DNA of 60,000 nt, taken from contig NC_135565.1 in the NCBI RefSeq assembly GCF_964340395.1, forward strand, positions 11,069,242 to 11,129,241. Direction: 5' to 3'. Shown here piece after piece: positions 58,749-60,000 of the stretch (positions are counted from its first letter, which is position 1; every line of letters begins with the position of its first letter). Source of the stretch: Glandiceps talaboti (lineage: Eukaryota; Hemichordata; Enteropneusta; Spengelidae). The translations under genes and the position numbers were made by a program. The notes beneath the pieces are model-generated. The model saw only the letters and a list, made by a program, of their open reading frames with translations, ran no database searches and had not been told where the DNA came from.

Positions 58749-58831
58749 ATTTTCCCAGTGTAGCATGTAGGATATGTGGTGACAAGTCATCAGGGGTGCA
58801 TTATGGGATCATTTCTTGTGAAGGCTGTAAG
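58749..58831 (+). CDS. Nuclear receptor DBD exon, zinc finger 1 (NR1-type)
   Basis: Between TGTTACAG and GTAAGA the frame reads [19 protein letters not shown], then IISCEGCK. CxxC-x13-CxxC is the first zinc finger of nuclear receptors, and CEGCKG is the P-box of the RAR/ROR/TR/PPAR-like class that recognises AGGTCA half-sites. The exon starts in phase 1 (first two bases complete a codon, giving Asp if joined to 13629) and ends in phase 0 after the P-box Lys, a splice position conserved in many NR1 genes. In the inferred protein the zinc ligands are C32, C35, C49 and C52. The short peptide continuing past 58831 is intron read-through. Confidence 0.95.
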
Positions 58832-58965
58832 GTAAGAAAGATATATTTTGAAAAGTTGGAATGGTTAACATTACTGCCCAAATTTTGACTTGGATAGGAT
58901 ACTATGTTTTCTTGTAGGCAATACAATGTTCTCTCTCAAAAGTTAATTTTTCTGAAACATTGAGG

Positions 58966-58998
<33 letters not shown>

Positions 58999-59486
58999 AG
59001 TGTGCAATAAAAGATATATTGTTTGCTGTATGGGTTAACTAAATTCACTACCATGATTAAAAAATTAACTTTCAAATACGTGTATTGTATATTTAAAGGA
59101 GGTGCTAGCCACCAGTTTGGTTGTCAGTCATTGAGCATTTCAATGTTCTAATCTTGTATAATTAAGTCAAATGAATAGTATAGGCTTTTCAGTAATAGTA
59201 ACAAACAAGCCTCAATCCGATCATGTTTTGTCCAAAATATTATATACCATATGCATAAATATCAACTTTCTGTAAGAACACATGCATTCCACAGACATTC
59301 ACACGTCCACACATACCAAATTTATTACCAAAATCACCAGCTGCTCATTGTGATCATGAATTTTCATAGAGAAATTATTGAAATTCTTCACTTTATGCAT
59401 TCAAGTTGGACGATAATCCCTATGAAGTTAAGGGACCGTTTATTCCCCTGTATCGCATTTAAAAAAAAAAATCTTTATTCTTCTAG
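58832..59486 (+). other. Intron between the two zinc-finger exons
   Basis: Donor GTAAGA at 58832 and acceptor TTTATTCTTCTAG ending at 59486. It carries a 30-base T run at 58968-58997. Removal joins CEGCK directly to GFFRR in frame. Confidence 0.9.
58968..58997. repeat. 30-base T homopolymer
   Basis: Uninterrupted T run within the inter-finger intron; on the minus strand it could be the A tail of a retroposed fragment. Confidence 0.9.
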
Positions 59487-59628
59487 GGATTTTTTCGCCG
59501 ATGTCTTCGTAGACAGAAAGAGTATGTATGTATTCGTGGCGGCAAGTGTGAAGTTGACAGGACTAAACGGAATCGGTGCCCATCGTGTCGTTACAAAAAA
59601 TGTATAGAACTTGGAATGTCCAAGGATG
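59487..59628 (+). CDS. Nuclear receptor DBD exon, zinc finger 2 (NR1-type), gene continues
   Basis: The exon starts GFFRRCLRRQKEYVC and proceeds through IRGGKCEVDRTKRNRCPSC to RYKKCIELGMSKD. It contains the second finger (C68, C74, C84, C87 in the inferred protein), a five-residue D-box (IRGGK) and the GMS-K-D motif that opens the C-terminal extension. It ends with one base of the next codon before GTAAGTGG at 59629; this phase-1 site after GM-S/R-D is standard in ROR/Rev-erb/RAR-like genes. Cys59 replaces the usual Ser/Thr after GFFRR. The ligand-binding domain lies beyond the window. The DBD resembles ROR/RAR/NR1D-type receptors and possibly lophotrochozoan-specific NR1 groups, but no orthologue can be named safely. 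Confidence 0.95.
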
Positions 59629-59761
59629 GTAAGTGGGTTAACTTTATTTTTGCATGAAATAACGGATGGGGGTTTAATTCTTCACGTGCCCAAAAGTCAA
59701 AATACACAAGTTTTACTATCCTCATTATTGGAAATACTATTTGATCAGAATCAGTATGCCG

Positions 59762-59935
59762 TCTAATGATAGCCAAATTTTGTTGTTGTGAGTCAAAATG
59801 AGAAAAACTGGGATTTCTTGTTAGTCACCACAACATAGTAAGAGATAGGGGAACACCAAATTGTGGTGTGTCACTAGAAATTGTGTGCGTCAGTGGTGCA
59901 TCAAATTGGGCACAAAGGTCAGAATGTTTTCATTT
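59762..59935 (-). mobile_element. Repeat family F, copy 4
   Basis: AATGATAGCCAAATTTTGTTG, GAGTCAAAATGAGAAAAACTGG, AGTCACCACAACATAGTAAG, GGGGAACACCAAATTG and TGTGTGCGTCAGTGGTGCA are the complement of 23580-23712. It sits in the intron just downstream of the second zinc-finger exon. Confidence 0.75.
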
Positions 59936-60000
59936 GAAATTTTAAGCATTTTCTCATTTCTCTGGAAAGTGCAGTGAACCTACTGTTGATCACTGCTAGA

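Overview
This is an AT-rich, intron- and repeat-laden animal nuclear genome window: long introns, polypyrimidine/AG splice sites, many microsatellites and short non-autonomous elements. The two recognisable genes are a Roco-family (LRR-ROC-COR) protein and a nuclear receptor of the NR1 type. A marine invertebrate (lophotrochozoan, hemichordate or lancelet-like) fits best, but the sequence alone does not settle the species.

Layout. (1) 757-4071 (+) is a large terminal exon of a kinase-less Roco GTPase of the MFHAS1/LRRK-like group, followed by about 1 kb of probable 3' UTR. (2) About 5.2-12.6 kb is intergenic, with MITE-like elements, three long hairpins and a compound ATGT array. (3) 12.64-13.63 kb is a CpG-richer stretch ending in an ATG in good context, 25 codons and a clean splice donor; I infer it is the first coding exon of the nuclear receptor. 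(4) About 45 kb follows that I read as one giant intron, filled with dispersed repeat families (named A-H here), tandem arrays and a few candidate regulatory or structured segments. (5) 58749-58831 and 59487-59628 encode the two zinc fingers of the receptor's DNA-binding domain; the gene continues past the window.

The exon phases agree: exon 1 ends with one base of a codon and the first zinc-finger exon starts with the remaining two. No conserved protein exon, tRNA, rRNA or intact transposase/reverse transcriptase was recognised elsewhere. The two genes need not be functionally related. The most interesting signals are the giant intron separating a very short A/B region from the DBD, a foldback repeat family whose arms always carry TGACCT/AGGTCA nuclear-receptor half-sites, a 17-unit 49-bp array in which each unit is itself a nested palindrome, several long near-identical inverted repeats, and an isolated double-stem-loop segment near 36.9 kb. 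All similarities were read by eye; none was tested by alignment or database search.
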